From: Saposhnikovia divaricata
Taxonomy: Eukaryota; Streptophyta; Magnoliopsida; Apiales; Apiaceae
Direction of reading: 5' to 3'
Length of the DNA stretch: 64,000 bases
Assembly (NCBI GenBank): GCA_036435485.1
Contig: CM071599.1
Coordinates: 207,985,178-208,049,177, forward strand
In this document: positions 21,251-33,640 of the stretch, in pieces
Position numbering within the stretch: the stretch's first letter is position 1
Layout: every line of letters begins with the position of its first letter
The notes under the pieces: model-generated
The model's database searches: none
Told to the model about the DNA's origin: nothing
The model's input: the letters and a program-made list of their open reading frames with translations, nothing else
Made by a program: the position numbers and the translations under genes

Positions 21251-23378
21251 ATGTCGGAAGGTGATCAACCAATGGCTCCCCCGGTCTCCATGATGGAAGC
21301 TATGTCAAAGAGGAGTAAAATGAGGACCGCCAAAGGTAAAGAAAGAATCAAACCTCCTACATATGTTGAACATAGATTCGAATCCTTGCTAGAACTTCTA
21401 AATTTAATGAGGGATGCATTTCCCAACTGTTCTAGCCTAGATTCTTTTAATAGCCCCAGTAAATTGTCGAAACGGGATGTCCAAATGATAAGGGAGTATT
21501 ATCACTTTCCAAGTGCCATCCAGGTTCGTCTCCCGAATCCATCAGATAGAACATGCAACTGGAATCCTGAGAGGATCTGTGTTTACTGGGGTGCCTTAGA
21601 TGCTGGGTTCAGGTTCCCGGTTGACAATTTTATTATTAGGCTGCTGGCTGAGTATCAGATCCACCCCTGTCAGTTGTATCCCAATGCTTGGAGGTACATT
21701 TCTATTTTCTTGATAAGGTGTCGGGAGCTGGGGATTCATCCAACAACCACAATGTTTCGAAGTATCTTCGGGGCCAGCAACTCTTCTGACTCCAAGAAAG
21801 GATGGGTGAGCCTCAAGCACCGAGCCAAACTTCCACACATGGTGAATCCCTTCTCCTTTCCAGATTCACAACATTTCTGGGAAAGGGAGTTTGTAGTTCT
21901 TGAGTGGAAGGGTGGTGACTGGGGCAACTTCTTTGTGAAGAAATTCGGGTCCGTGGAAGATAGTTCCCACTTCATGTGTGACCTTACTGATTCAGAATTG
22001 TTGGATCGGGATAGGCTTCTTGCTGACGACGGCCGCACACACTATAAAACTTTTTTAAATGAAAAGAATCTCATTGGGGCTGGCCTTAGCTTTCTTTCCA
22101 TTGAGGGTAACTTTCTTACTTGAACTTATTATGAACTCTGTTTGTTCTTATACCGATATTTTTCTCTTTGTATTTCAGCTGCTGAGGAGATTGATAATCG
22201 TCCCGAGAACCGGCCAACTGTTACCAAGAGGATGCAGAAAAGGGCTGAGGAGAAGCTGAATCCAACTAAGCCTCACATCCCTAATTTCTTGGAGCGTTGT
22301 TCTCAAGGTGGTAAACGATCCCGAAACGCTGACGGGGATGTCCGGACTCCCTTCATACCTCCTTGGGGCATATGCGAACAAGACTCGGTCTTCGGGAGTC
22401 CTCATTTGGCCCTAGACTGGTCCAAGCTTTCAATCACTCCGCCTGACCAAGCGACAATGCATGCAGGTGACAAAATGGATGAGTCTCAGCTCATGGGAGC
22501 CCAGGCCTTGTATCAGGTATGAAATTCCTTCTGTTAAGTTTGACATTGTTATTGATTTCAACTCTGCATACTCCTTGTGGCTCACTTATTTCCTTGTTGC
22601 AGGCCAACGCTTATTTTCAAGCTGTTTCGACCCAAGACCGGGCCTTTAGGGACGAAAATGTTAGCTTGAGAAATGACTCAATAAGGTTCAGGGAAGAGAT
22701 TGACGATCTGCACTCCCAAGTTGTTTGTGCTGAAGCTAATGCCGCATCTACCCGCAAACAGCTTGCTTCTCTAGCCAAAAAGAAGGCTTCTGATGTCGAC
22801 AAGGTAATCCAGGCCTACCATAGGTCTGAAGATTTTCTTAAGCTCATTGATGATCATGATGATGAGGTGCGCCCCTTCAACATGTCTGTTGGTTGGGATA
22901 AGGCTATTAACGCTGTGAGTCATAGGCATCCATCTGTTGTAAACCCGGCTGATTTTCCTTGCCCAAATTGGGGTGCCATCCCGGTTAACCTAGCTTCTGG
23001 TTCGGGAACTAAAATTGTCCTCAGGCATCAGGATCCGGCTCCAGAGGCAGTCATCGTCGTTCTGGGTCCAACTCAAAGGGGGTTGTTCCCGCTGCTAGCC
23101 AAGACTCATCTTCTTCTGGCTCCCGTGGGAAGAAAATCCCGCCTGCAAAGAAAGTTGGAGTAGTTCGCCAACCCATCCCTGGGAAGAGACTAATCCGGAA
23201 CGAGGGCAGTTATACTTCTTCTTCATCTTCCGAGGAAAAAGGAGCCAAAGTTGCTAGAGCTCAGCCAATGGTGATAGCAAAGCCCAGTGGTGACTCCAGC
23301 GAAGACTTAGAGGAGGAGAGTGAGGAAGAGGAGAGCGGCGGAGAGGAGTCTGGCGAAGAGGATTCTGGGGAGAAGTAG
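21251..23378 (+). CDS. Antisense three-exon Tat gene, putative plant transposon protein (PF04195-like)
   Basis: Exon 1 runs from ATG 21251 to 22085, ending SIEG before a GTAACT donor. Exon 2 is 22180-22518 (after TATTTCAG, ending YQ before GTATGA). Exon 3 starts at 22603 after TTGTTGCAG with ANAYFQAVST. The joins keep the frame. Exon 1 has the family pattern: an N-terminal region, then FIIRLLAEYQIHPCQLYPNAW and a WK-rich segment. Exon 2 is basic; the first part of exon 3 looks coiled-coil (residues with DENVSLRND). A likely one-base shift near 23000-23030 separates exon 3 from a Ser-rich and very acidic tail (SEDLEEESEEEE) ending at TAG 23376-23378. The gene lies between integrase and tandem array on the opposite strand, as in other Tat elements. 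Role unknown; start and exons fairly sure, tail less so. Confidence 0.75.
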
Positions 23379-23787
23379 CTGGAGTTAGTTCGTGGCCTTG
23401 CATGGCCTTGTTAGCCGTATGTGGCTTTATTTGTCTAGATTTCATTCACGGTCCTTGGGGACCAAACTTTTATCTGTCTTGTTGATGTACCCTAACTGTT
23501 GGCCCTTCGGGGTCTTTATTTATGCATTTGTTTCCTCATTTGTTTGTTTACTTGTTTTCGGTACTTGTCCTTCCTAGACTCACACTCAACAGGTGCTTGG
23601 TACATAAACAAAATCAAAAAATCATTGAAGGGAAACGAACTTTGCGTTAATAATCTGAAATGGGTTTAACCCTTACATAGCTTATTATTATCCTACTCGG
23701 GGCGTAAAGCCCTGGAATGGTTTCATCGAACCTTATTTCTACTCCTCATAATAAATAGATAGAAAGTTGAATCCATGCAAGGATAGC

Positions 23788-24962
23788 TTATACATAATAA
23801 ACTTTGAGGTTCAAGGCATGCCAAGTACGGGGCACCTCAACCCCGTCCAAGGTCTCCAACTTATATGATCCTCGTCCCAACGTCTTCTTGACTCGATACG
23901 GCCCTTCCCAATTAGGGGCTAGCTTTCCCTTCTGGCCAACTCCAGAAGCCTCGATCTTCCTTAGAACCAGGTCGCCTTGTCGAAAGAACCTTTCCTTAAC
24001 CCTATGGTTGTAATAAAAGGATGCTTTCTTTTGATGCTCCACATTTCTAGCGTTTGCCTCATCCCTGACTTCGTCAATCAGGTCTAGGGCGAGTCTCATG
24101 CCCTCTTCGTTAGTTTCTGGTTCAAAGGCCTCAACTCGAGGTGCGCTTGCATGATCTCCAAAGGCACAACTGCCTCAGCTCCGTAAGCCAGCAGGAACGG
24201 GGTTGCTCCAGTGGTCACTTTACAAGTGGTACGGTATGCCCATAGTATTGGCAGCAACTCATCTACCCAAGTGTTTCTAGAGCGTTCAACCCTCTTCTTC
24301 AGTCCATCAAGGATAATTCGATTAGCTACCTCAGCTTGCCCATTGGCTTGTGGATGAGCCACAGAGGTAAAACGAAGCTCAATTGCATTCTCCTCACAAT
24401 AATTCTTGAACTCTTCATTATTGAACTGTGTCCCATTGTCTGTCACCAAAATTCGTGGGATTCCATACCTGCAAATTATATTCTCCCAAAAGAACTGGGC
24501 AACTTGTTTGGTGGTTATCTTGGCTAGAGGTTTAGCCTCAATATACTTAGTAAATTAATCAATGGCCACTATCAGAAACTTCCTTTGTGCTGAAGCTACG
24601 GGGAAGGGACCAAGTATATCCATTCCCCACATCGCGAACGGAATAGGGGAGTTAACCGATGTTAACATCTCAGGCGGCTGCCTTACTATCGGAGCATGCT
24701 TCTGACATCGATCGCACCGCTTGACATAGCTCTGTGCATCGGCCATCATTTCTGGCCAGTAGAATCCCAAACGAGTTATTTTGTGAGCTAGGGCTCTGCC
24801 CCCCAAGTGCTGCCCACAAATACCTTCATGAACTTCTTCCAAAGCTTCCCTTGCCTCTTGGGGCCTCAAACATTTCAAGTACGGGATAACGAAAGACCTT
24901 TTGTAAAGAACGCCCTCGATCAAGGCATATCTCAATGCTCTCATTGACAGCTTTCGTGCCTC
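23788..24962 (-). pseudogene. Tat integrase, broken
   Basis: Reads leftward after the RNase H region. The zinc-binding part shows H-H-C-C (HEGICGQH...CDRCQKHA). The catalytic core has WGMDILGPF, then VTDNGTQF and HPQANGQAEVANR, matching the DDE residues. The C-terminal part has QGDLVLRKI and a chromodomain-free tail ending YYV. Lesions: TAG 24963-24965 between RNase H and integrase, TAA 24555-24557 inside the core, and a frame change around 24130-24160. It would have inserted the element's cDNA into the genome. Confidence 0.88.
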
Positions 24963-26513
24963 CTAGGCATTGTCGGGGAGCCATCCGGTTTCTAGGTGAG
25001 CTTTGATAAGATCTATCCAACAGCTTCCCACATCAATTGGTGCCACTAATTTCGAGTTGATAGTCGGGGCCTTCAAGACCTGGAAGTAAACACTCCCTGC
25101 ATAGTTTTCTATTTCGGAAGAAGCGAACTTAGATAGGGCATCGGCCTTAACGTTCTCTTCTCTCGGAATGTGTTCTACATAACACTCATCAAACTGAGTC
25201 ATGACAGCTTTCACAACTCGCAGATACTTGGCCATAGTTTCATCCTTGGCCTCAAATTCACCATTTACTTGAGAGACTACTAATCTTGAATCTCCACAAA
25301 CTTTGAGATTCTTGACTCTCATGATTCTGGCCAAGCCTAAACCAGCTATCAAGGCCTCATACTCAGCTTCATTGTTGGTTGTCTGGAAATCCAACTTCAA
25401 AGCATATTCAACTGTGAACCCATCGGGGCTTTGCAATACTAAGCCTGCGCCATTAGATTTTGTTTTTGATGCTCCATCAAAATAGAGCACCCAATATTCC
25501 TTCTGATCAGGTTCAAGTTCTCCATCTTTATCTTGCTTCTCATGGGTTGTTATTATCTCCTTCCCCCCGACTTCTTGGTTGCTAATGGTGCATTCAACCA
25601 CGAAGTCAGCCAATGCCTGAGCCTTAATGGCTGTTCGAGGCTTATACGTGATGTCAAATTCTCCAAGTTCGATCGCCCACTTGATTAGCCTTCCACTAGC
25701 CTTCGGGCTATGCAATATGTTTCTCAGCTGTTGGTCCATCAGGACTTCAATCTTATGTGCCTGGAAGTACGGACATAACTTCCTCGACGCTGTTATCAAA
25801 GCCAAGGCGAACTTCTCAATGGGAGAGTAATTCAGCTCAGCCCCATGCAACACCTTGCTCACATAATAGATAGGTTTCTGGACCTTCTTTTCTTCTCGAA
25901 TGAGAACGGCGCTCAACGCTTGCTCAGATACCGCCAGGTATAGATAAAGAGTCTCCCCGGGACTAGGTTTAGCCAGCAACGGGGCTTCAACCATGTACTT
26001 CTTCAGTTGTTCAAAGGCCTCTTGGCTCTCAGAAGTCCACTCAAAATTCTTCACCTTCTTCAATGCTTGAAAGAAAGGCAAGCATTTGTCACCAGACTTG
26101 GAGATGAATCTTCCTAAAGCCGCTACCCGGCCTGTCAACTTCTGCACCTCTCTTATAGAGCGTGGTGGCTCCATGTCTAAGATCGCCTTGATCTTGTCAG
26201 GGTTGGCCTCTATGCCTCTCTTTGAAACCATCAGACCCAAAAATTTGCCTGATCTAACGCCAAAGGCACACTTGGCTGGATTCAACATCATTTTGTGGTG
26301 CCTCAGCACTTCGAATGCCTCTCTGAGGTGCTTAATATGGTCTGCCTTGAACAGGCCCTTGACTAACATGTCATCAACATAGACCTCCATGGTTTTTCCA
26401 ATCAGATGGGCGAATATCTTATTCACCAGCCGTTGGTAAGTAGCTCCTGCATTTTTTAGACCGAAAGCCATAACAAGATAGCAGAAAACACCAAAGTCAG
26501 TTATGAAAGATAC
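24963..26513 (-). pseudogene. Tat reverse transcriptase C-terminal part plus two RNase H domains
   Basis: Continues the RT cut by the SIRE-like insertion at 26519. It starts VSFITDFGVF, then FGLKNAGATYQRLVN and the catalytic YVDDMLVK. A first RNase H-like domain follows (PIYYVSKVLHGAELNYSPIEK to about DFVVE), then a second, complete RNase H with YFDGASKTKSNGAGLVL, NNEAEYEALIAGL and DALSKFAS, resembling the archaeal-type copy acquired by the Tat clade. The frame is open until TAG 24963-24965. Confidence 0.9.
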
Positions 26514-26518
26514 CTTAG

Positions 26519-27460
26519 TGTTAGGTCCAAATGTGTTGTAGAGGGGGGGTGAATACAACTTTTCAAATATGAGAAGCAATAAATACGATGCAATAAACGA
26601 ACACACAAATTCAAGGAATATATGTCTTATATATAACTTGAAGTGGTTGCTACAACATTCATTACAAAGTATAACAGAAGTTCAGAGAGAAGTGAATGAT
26701 ACTAAGCTCTGTGAATGCACTCTCTCTCTTTTACATGTGTTTCTCTCAAGAATTGCTCACTAACTAAAAACATTACACAAGTACTTCTATTTATACTACA
26801 TGTAATCTATGTCCTGTAGTCTTCAAAGACTAAGATATACGTGGCCCAATGATGTCCACATAAATCTTGCCTTATCTTGAAAGCTTGGAAATCTGCCAAT
26901 CAGAAGATGCCATATGTCATGTTGAAGCTGGACTCTAAGTAGAATTTCTACTTAGCCATCTCGAATTTCTAAGTAGAACTTCTACTTAGAAATATTCTAC
27001 TTGGTCATCCAGAACATTTAGTACTTAGAAAATATTCTGGCCTTCAACTTGAAACTTCAATGCACATCTTGAACTTGTGATATCTTCATGTCTTCTTTAT
27101 TCCTCACCAAGCTCTTGTGACTAGTCTTGATAGTGTTTTTGCTTCTTGAATAAATTACCATATTCACTTACTAACGTGGCTTTCCAATGTTCGCTTTCCT
27201 TCTTGTTCACTTGAAATCAATTACCATATTCTTGGTTTTTCAAATCACTGAGGCATGAACAACTTTGACTTGAACTTCTCTCAATGATTTCTTCTTGGCT
27301 TGATCATAGTTAACATGTTCAATTATATCAATTACCTTGTCTTCATTTAGTGTTGATTTCTTGTGGCTTCTTGTTCTTGATTGTCTTCTGGTTAAGTATC
27401 TTTTCCTTTAATTGAGTTACATTAGTTATAGTGTTACAAGTTTACACACTCTGCCTTTCA
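26519..27460 (-). repeat. 3' LTR of the SIRE-like derivative
   Basis: 942 bp. The shared 221-bp end matches 30395-30615 with about one difference by eye. It holds two perfect hairpins at 26935-26955 and 26967-26991. Confidence 0.85.
26935..26991. repeat. Paired hairpins in the SIRE-like U3
   Basis: CTAAGTAGA-ATT-TCTACTTAG (26935-26955; 9-bp arms) and TTCTAAGTAGA-ACT-TCTACTTAGAA (26967-26991; 11-bp arms), both with 3-nt loops and no mismatch. Confidence 0.9.
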
Positions 27461-27804
27461 ATCTCCCCCTATTTGATTGTCTAACAATGACATTCAAATA
27501 AATGAAGGATAACTCAACTAAACAATGAGACGAGAAAAGATAATTAACATTAAAGTCTTGAATAATTTACAATTGAAATGTACTTGAAAACAATACAAAG
27601 AACTTAAACTAGAAACAGAATTCGAACTTCGAATTAAATATCATTTGAGTGATTCCTATCACCTGGATTATTTCATACCTTTTAGTCAAACTTATATCAC
27701 CTTATTGGATTCACTCTAAGGTGAATTTTCCTCAAGTGAGTTAAAGCAACCGAAAGACATGAAGTTTTTCCAACTTCAACTTCACACCACTCTGACCTTT
27801 AACC

Positions 27805-30389
27805 CTAATTCCGTTTCCTCTTTCTAGCTTCAGTAGCTGGGTCTTTCTCTTCTTTCTGCCTTCTGCGCTTCTCCTTCTGCTGTTGTTCTTTCTTGTACAC
27901 TGGATCGTAAAGCTGCTTCCACCTAGCATTCAACAGACTTACAGCTTCCATTTCTAGAGGATTCTTGGGCTCTGGATAAGGATGTTTGAAAAGCCTTCTG
28001 AGTTTGTCCACCTCCTGAGTAGTCCTGATCTTTGGAATGTCCTCAAAGTTCTTCATTATGAGCTGAGGTTTCCAATGTGTTTTATCAGCTTTAAACTGAC
28101 AATAGATCATCTTGGGGTAGCCCTTGACACGGTTAGTATTGTGGACACTAGCCGCATCTCGCTCCATCCGCTTCTTTTCCACCACTACCTCAGACAGGTA
28201 ACTCATGAGTCTCTGTTTTTCTTCCACATACTTATCTTCCACTTCGCCCCATTTGAATACATGTAATACTCTCTCCAGAAATGCAGCATCTTGAGTCTGT
28301 AGCAGCCATTTTCTACTCATATGCAAGAGTGTTTGATTCTGGTCTGCATCTATGAATACTAAGGCATCAGTTGTATCTTCAACATAAGCGTGTATCCAGT
28401 ATACACTATCACTTCCTGGAACACCAACTGCCTCCCTTATCTCTCCTTGTTCCAGTGCTCCAGAAGGAAGAGTCAGAGCTTCATCTACATTCTTCATTGC
28501 TTGAAGAATATTCCATTTCTTCTCCATCAGCTCCGGCTCAATCTTCACGTTATCTAGAGGGTTTGGAGCAATGATATCACACTTCCACACCTCATTGCTC
28601 TTCTTGAATATGACTCTTTCAATGATCTTCACCGATTTTTCTTTAAGCTCAGAAGCGAATCCCTTACTCATCATTTGTCTACAGACAGCTTTGAGAGATT
28701 CCACTGAAAGATCCATTAAATCATTTTCCTCTATGTTAACCCTCTTCATCTTCCCGTCAATTACCATCCGGACAAAATTAGGATATGCTGAGAATTCTGG
28801 ACCCTTGTCCTCTGCTAGCTGCATTAACTGATCCCTATACAGAATGCTTAGCTCCTCAGATTGAGAGTATTGAATTTTTGTCGCTAGCAAGAACAACTCT
28901 AACGCAGATCTTCTCGTTATGAATTGGTCATCTACATATAGGAAAGATGTTGGGACTCCTTCTACCAAAGACAAAATAACCTGCCACTCCTTAAGTGTTG
29001 CATTGTATCCAACCCTGACTTTAGAAATTAATCTCTTCAAAGCACTTATATAGTCCACAGTCATTGGATTCTGCAAATTCAGGTTGTAGAACAGGTCATC
29101 TGCCTCCTTGTTATGAACTCCTTTCGCACAGGGTCCCATCAATATCTTCCTTGCTTCATCCCACTTCTGTCCTATCCTTCTCTTGTCGAGATCAACTTGA
29201 GGATCAGCTAGCCTTGCAAGCTCATGATCATACTGCTTCCCTTGGAGCTCCACTTTCTTTTCTAGGAACGCAGCACGTTCTTGCATCATCTTCATTTTAT
29301 GGAACTGAGCTTGTTCCAAGGCTAACTGTTGAGCTTTAAGGGTTTCCTCATCAACAGGAATTTCTTCAGGCATTCCGGAAGACATCCCAGCACCTCCACC
29401 TTGTTCCTTCAAAGATCTCTTTATAGCATGTGCCAAAGGTACGTCTTCCATATCAGAATCTGAGTCAAGTACCTCCTGTACCGTTTCCTGATGACTCAGG
29501 TCAACGAATGGCTCATCAACCATCATTGCCTTACCCTTTCTCTTCCTCAGAGCCTCTTCATCAACAGACGGCTCAATTTCTATTTCCTTGGCAAGATCAG
29601 CATGTTCTTCAATTTCTTCAATATGAACTGCCTGCTGTCTCGTCTCCTTTCCACTCTCCCCCTTAGGTGAGTTATCCTGAACACCACCTTGCTCCCCAAA
29701 TCCACCAGTAGCATAAGAACCTCCAAAACCAGAACCGGAGGCTCCCGCTCCACTAGCATCACCGGCACCAGCATCGGGGGGAGGTTGTTGCGACTCGAAA
29801 CACTCCGGGGGCACAAAACTCCTGACTGCGAACATCATTCTACTGATCTCCACAGCCATTGTATGCATTGTAGACTCCATTGCCCCCATCCTTTCATTCA
29901 AAGTTCTTCCCAAGACACCACCAGCATGGCCCAAGTCATTGACCTTGTTTGTCAAAGCATCAAAAGCTATAGCTTGACTTGCCATTCGTGCTACGTAGTC
30001 ATCAAGAGCCCGTTTATTGTTTCCAATGTTAATCCCTAACTGCCCCATCGTCTGCCCGAACTGCTTCATTTGATTTTCCATAGAAGTCATACGTGTATCA
30101 AGATTTTCAATGTTAAGGGACGGTGTTTGGTTTAGGTGACCTTGCTCTAATACTCGTTCTGTTAGTGTTTGGCGCTCGGTTTCGGGCCTTAAAAATGAAG
30201 GTCCCTCTCTCCCTAACCTCTCACACACACTCCCTGTCTCACGCTCGTGTATGTCTTCAATGATTGATCCAAAGTATGAAGCAGTACCTGCAGAAATTGG
30301 ATAAGCAATATAATTGGCAGTTATGGGATCTATTTCTGTTGTTTCCTGAGTTGGAATCTCAGGCTGAGAGGCTGAGAGGCTGAGAGGCT
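27805..30389 (-). CDS. Long ORF of the SIRE-like derivative, possible env-like third ORF
   Basis: The frame is open from the junction near 30389 to a stop at 27805-27807, over 850 codons. No ATG lies at the beginning; the first clear block is EIPTQETTEIDP just after the junction, so the N-terminus was probably removed by the deletion. The protein has a heptad-like segment (LDTRMTSMENQMKQFGQTMG), a Gly/Ala/Ser-rich linker, acidic parts, a Lys/Gln-rich helix (HKMKMMQERAAFLEKKVELQ), a globular-looking middle and a very basic tail (KEKRRRQKEEK). No gag, protease, RT or membrane segment is seen. Position next to the polypurine tract fits the extra ORF downstream of pol in SIRE-type elements. I do not recognise the family with certainty. 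Confidence 0.6.
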
Positions 30390-30394
30390 ATTTC

Positions 30395-30615
30395 TCAAAT
30401 CACTGAGGCATGAACAACTTTGACTTGAACTTCTCTCAATGATTTCTTCTTGGCTTGATCATAGTTAACATGTTCAATTGTATCAATTACCTTGTCTTCA
30501 TTTAGTGTTGATTTCTTGTGGCTTCTTGTTCTTGATTGTCTTCTGGTTAAGTATCTTTTCCTTTAATTGAGTTACATTAGTTATAGTGTTACAAGTTTAC
30601 ACACTCTGCCTTTCA
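30395..30615 (-). repeat. Truncated 5' LTR of the SIRE-like derivative
   Basis: About 221 bp matching the last part of 26519-27460 with one visible difference. It ends at TCTCAAATCACTG next to a short GCTGAGAG repeat at 30360-30388, the deletion junction. Confidence 0.8.
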
Positions 30616-30620
30616 CTTAG

Positions 30621-32529
30621 GGACATCATCCTTGTGCATCTTAATCTGATTGTAGCCGCTGAACCCATCCATGAAGCTCAGCATCTCATGTCCAGTTGTG
30701 GCATCTATTAACATGTCTATCCTTGGTAAAGGGAAGCAATCCTTAGGGCATGCATCATTCAAGTCGGTGAAGTCTATACACATCCTCCACTTACCGTTGG
30801 CTTTCTTGACCATCACAGGGTTAGCCAACCATTCTGGAAACTGAATCTCTTCAACAAACCAAGCTTCTAAGAGCTTTTCCACTTCTTGCTTTATGGCCTC
30901 TTGCCTTTCAGGTGCAAAGTTCCTCTTCTTCTGCTGTATTATCTTCCGATTAGGATCGACATTCAATCTGTGAGTTATGAGTTGGGGATCAATCCCTGGC
31001 ATATCAGCTGCTGTCCAAGCAAACACATCGCCATTTTCTTGCAAGAATGCTATTAATTTGCCCTTCAGGGGTTCCTTCAGAGAGGCTCTTATATAAGTCA
31101 CCTTCTCAGGGTCGCCTAGCTCCAGAGGAATAGGTATTAAGTCCTCTGCTGGCTTTCCCCTGTGTTCATCATCACCACGGACATCCATGTCTTCGATCGG
31201 AAGTACCTGCCCCCCGATTCTATCAGCCCTTAACGCGGATACATAACAACTTCTTGCCATCTTCTGATCACCCTTTTGTTCTCCAACACCATTCCTGGTT
31301 GGAAACTTAATCTTCATGTGATATGTGGAGGCCACAGCCTTGAATGCATGAAGTCCAGTCCTTCCTAGGATCGCGTTATAAGTCGAGGATGCCTTGATCA
31401 CAAGGAAATTCAGCATCCGAGTAACCTCTTTAGGTTCCTGTCCAATCGTCATGGGTAACTGAATAGTCCCTTCAACCTTGGACTCAACTCCATTAAATCC
31501 GTAGATTGGCATGCTGGTAGGGGTCAACTGAGAATCGGTGTACCCCATTTTCACAAACGCATCGTGAAACAAGATATCAACAGAAGCTCCATTATCTATC
31601 AAGACTCGTTTCACCTCCGAGTTTCCAATCACAGGAGTTATGACCAACGGGTCGTCATGGGGGAACTTTACCCCTTCGAGATCTGAATCATCAAACCCAA
31701 TAACTATTTTAGTCCTGGCACGTTTTGGGGCTTCTCGCACGATGTGCATTACTTCTCTGGCATACGCTTTTCGAGAGTTTCGAGTCGTGTCAGCCGCTGT
31801 CGGGCCTCCCCAAATCATATTAACAACTGGCCCTCGGGGCTGTGGGTTACGATCACGATCACGATCGTTATCTCTCCTGTCATTGTCTCTCCTGTCATAG
31901 TCCCTTCTTTGGGTTCCACGATCATCATTCTTCGTGAACCTGCTTAGCTTTCCTTTTCGGATCAAGAACTCAATTTCATCTTTCAACTGTCTACAATCAT
32001 CTGTATCATGACCCACATCACGGTGGTACCTACAGTATTGATCCTTGTTTCTTTTCGTGGGATCACCCCTAAGTGGCTTCGGCCATCGGAAATCTTTATC
32101 CTTCTCAATATCTAGCAAGATCTGACTCCTAGGAGCATTCAGCCTTGCATAATCAGAAAACCTCGGTCCCAAACCCTTCTTTGGTGGTGACTCGGAATCC
32201 TTGCTAGTCCGGGGATACTTGTCCCTAGCATCGTACTCTTGCTCTTGCTTTCGTTTCTTCGAATCATTAGAACCCTTACCATTGCCTCCTGTGGTTTCTT
32301 TCTTCATGCTGTCCTCGGCCTTGATATATTTGTCGGCCCTCCGTTGGAGCTCGGCCATATTTTCAGGAGGATGTTTTGCCAAAGACCTTTTAAAGAAGAG
32401 ATCAGTGGTTCCGTGCTCCAGGGCTACCATGGCCACCTTATTTTCCAGATCAGTGATATTCAGCGTCTCCTTGGTGAACCGCTTGAGGTAATCTCTCAGA
32501 TTCTCATTCTTCCCCTGCACCACATACAT
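30621..32529 (-). pseudogene. Tat gag C-terminus, protease and RT N-terminus
   Basis: Reads leftward. It begins in gag (LRDYLKRFTKE), then a charged region and a zinc knuckle variant C-x2-H-x4-H-x4-C (YCRYHRDVGHDTDDC). The protease has VLIDNGASVDILF, with Asn in place of the usual Thr or Ser, common in this lineage. RT begins with WRMCIDFTDLNDACPKD and SFMDGFSGYNQI. The frame is cut at 30620 by the SIRE-like insertion. The upstream part of gag is in another frame. Confidence 0.88.
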
Positions 32530-32563
32530 AAGGGATGCAGAACTTTTTTCATGAACTCTCCCA

Positions 32564-33607
32564 CTAATGAACTGGCTGACAAAGGCGGCACTCAGCTCTT
32601 TGAACGAGCCAATTGAGCTTGCACAACCTATACCACCTTTGAGCCATGCCAGACAGGGTTTGAGGGAACGCCCTACACTTTAAGGCGTCGCTCGCAGGCT
32701 GCAAAAGCAGTGCATTTGAGAATGTCTTAATATGGTTTGCGGGATCGCCCGTTCCATCATAGGCTTTAATTGTCGGCATCTTGAACTTCTTTGAGATGCG
32801 AGCATTCATTACCTCTTCAGTGAACGGAGGTGTAGGATCATCAGGATCCCCAAGGGGCATCAGATCCCTAGGGTTACTTTTGGGGGTCTCCACCCTTGTC
32901 GATTTTTCAATCGGGGCTTCGGCCCTTCGTTGTCTCCTTGAGGGCCTCTCCAGATTTATAATGGGAATCCTCCCTGTAACTGGAGGAGGTTGAATCAGAC
33001 TTCGCCTTGCTTGCTCTCTAGCAATATCATCCTTCAGCCTTTGGATCTCTGCCTCATGAGCCTTAATCCTTTCCTCAGCCGTTTGTGGAGGTCCATCATG
33101 GATTCTTTGGGACCTCCTTCGAGGTTCTTTACTAGCATGTCGCCTCCTCGGGACTTCATCATTGTCATCCTCAGACGTTGAATCATCAGTATATGGACCA
33201 GAGTAATCATCGTACTCCCGATCTCGGATCTGTAAGGCATGATGGCTCGGTCCAGGTTCTCTGTGTTGAGGGGGATAATTAGGCAGTACATACATCGGGT
33301 TGGTATTCAAAGGGAGATCCGTGGTATGGATCTGTACCCCCGGAGGTAGCGTACGACCAGCGCTATCAAGAGGAGAAACCACCATCTGAAGAGGGTTAGT
33401 TTCTTGGCTTTGAGGAATAGGCACAGGTAAAGTTCCCTCAACATGGGGAATCGTCCCTGAGGGTTGAGAGGTTAGAGGTTGAATGACTGTCCCTGTTGGT
33501 GGGGGTAATTGTCCTTCTTCAACGGTGATGAGCGGATCAGAGATAGCAGGTGGAGCAGAGCTAAGGGGTATGGCCTCAGTCGATGTTGTTCTTCGTGTTT
33601 GAACCAT
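32564..33607 (-). pseudogene. gag: Tat gag N-terminal part
   Basis: Starts at ATG 33607 (MVQTRRTTSTE), 12 bases past the primer site. A long Pro/Ser/Asp-rich N-terminus is followed by the gag core (FKMPTIKAYDGTGDPANHI ... LSGMAQRWY). The frame then changes near 32620-32650, giving a short wrong tail, and the correct frame continues as 32529-30621. Gag forms the particle; with this shift it is truncated. Confidence 0.88.
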
Positions 33608-33619
33608 GGTTGATGTTTT

Positions 33620-33640
33620 CTTCCCACAGACGGCGCCAAA
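33620..33640 (-). promoter_or_regulatory. Primer-binding site of the Tat element
   Basis: Minus strand TTTGGCGCCGTCTGTGGGAA directly follows the 5' LTR. TGGCGCCGT matches the 3' end of plant tRNA-Asp; the rest is imperfect. Confidence 0.75.

Larger units (their letters stand above)
26519..30615 (-). mobile_element. SIRE-like LTR element, gag-pol-less deletion derivative
   Basis: Inserted in the Tat RT with the duplication CTTAG (26514-26518, 30616-30620). It reads leftward. The 3' LTR is complete (26519-27460, 942 bp; minus strand TGAAAGG...CCTAACA) with a polypurine tract AATAGGGGGAGAT next to it. The 5' LTR keeps only its first about 221 bp (30395-30615) and ends at a junction with four GCTGAGAG repeats. 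No primer site, gag, protease, integrase or RT remain. One long open frame fills the interior. Confidence 0.85.
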
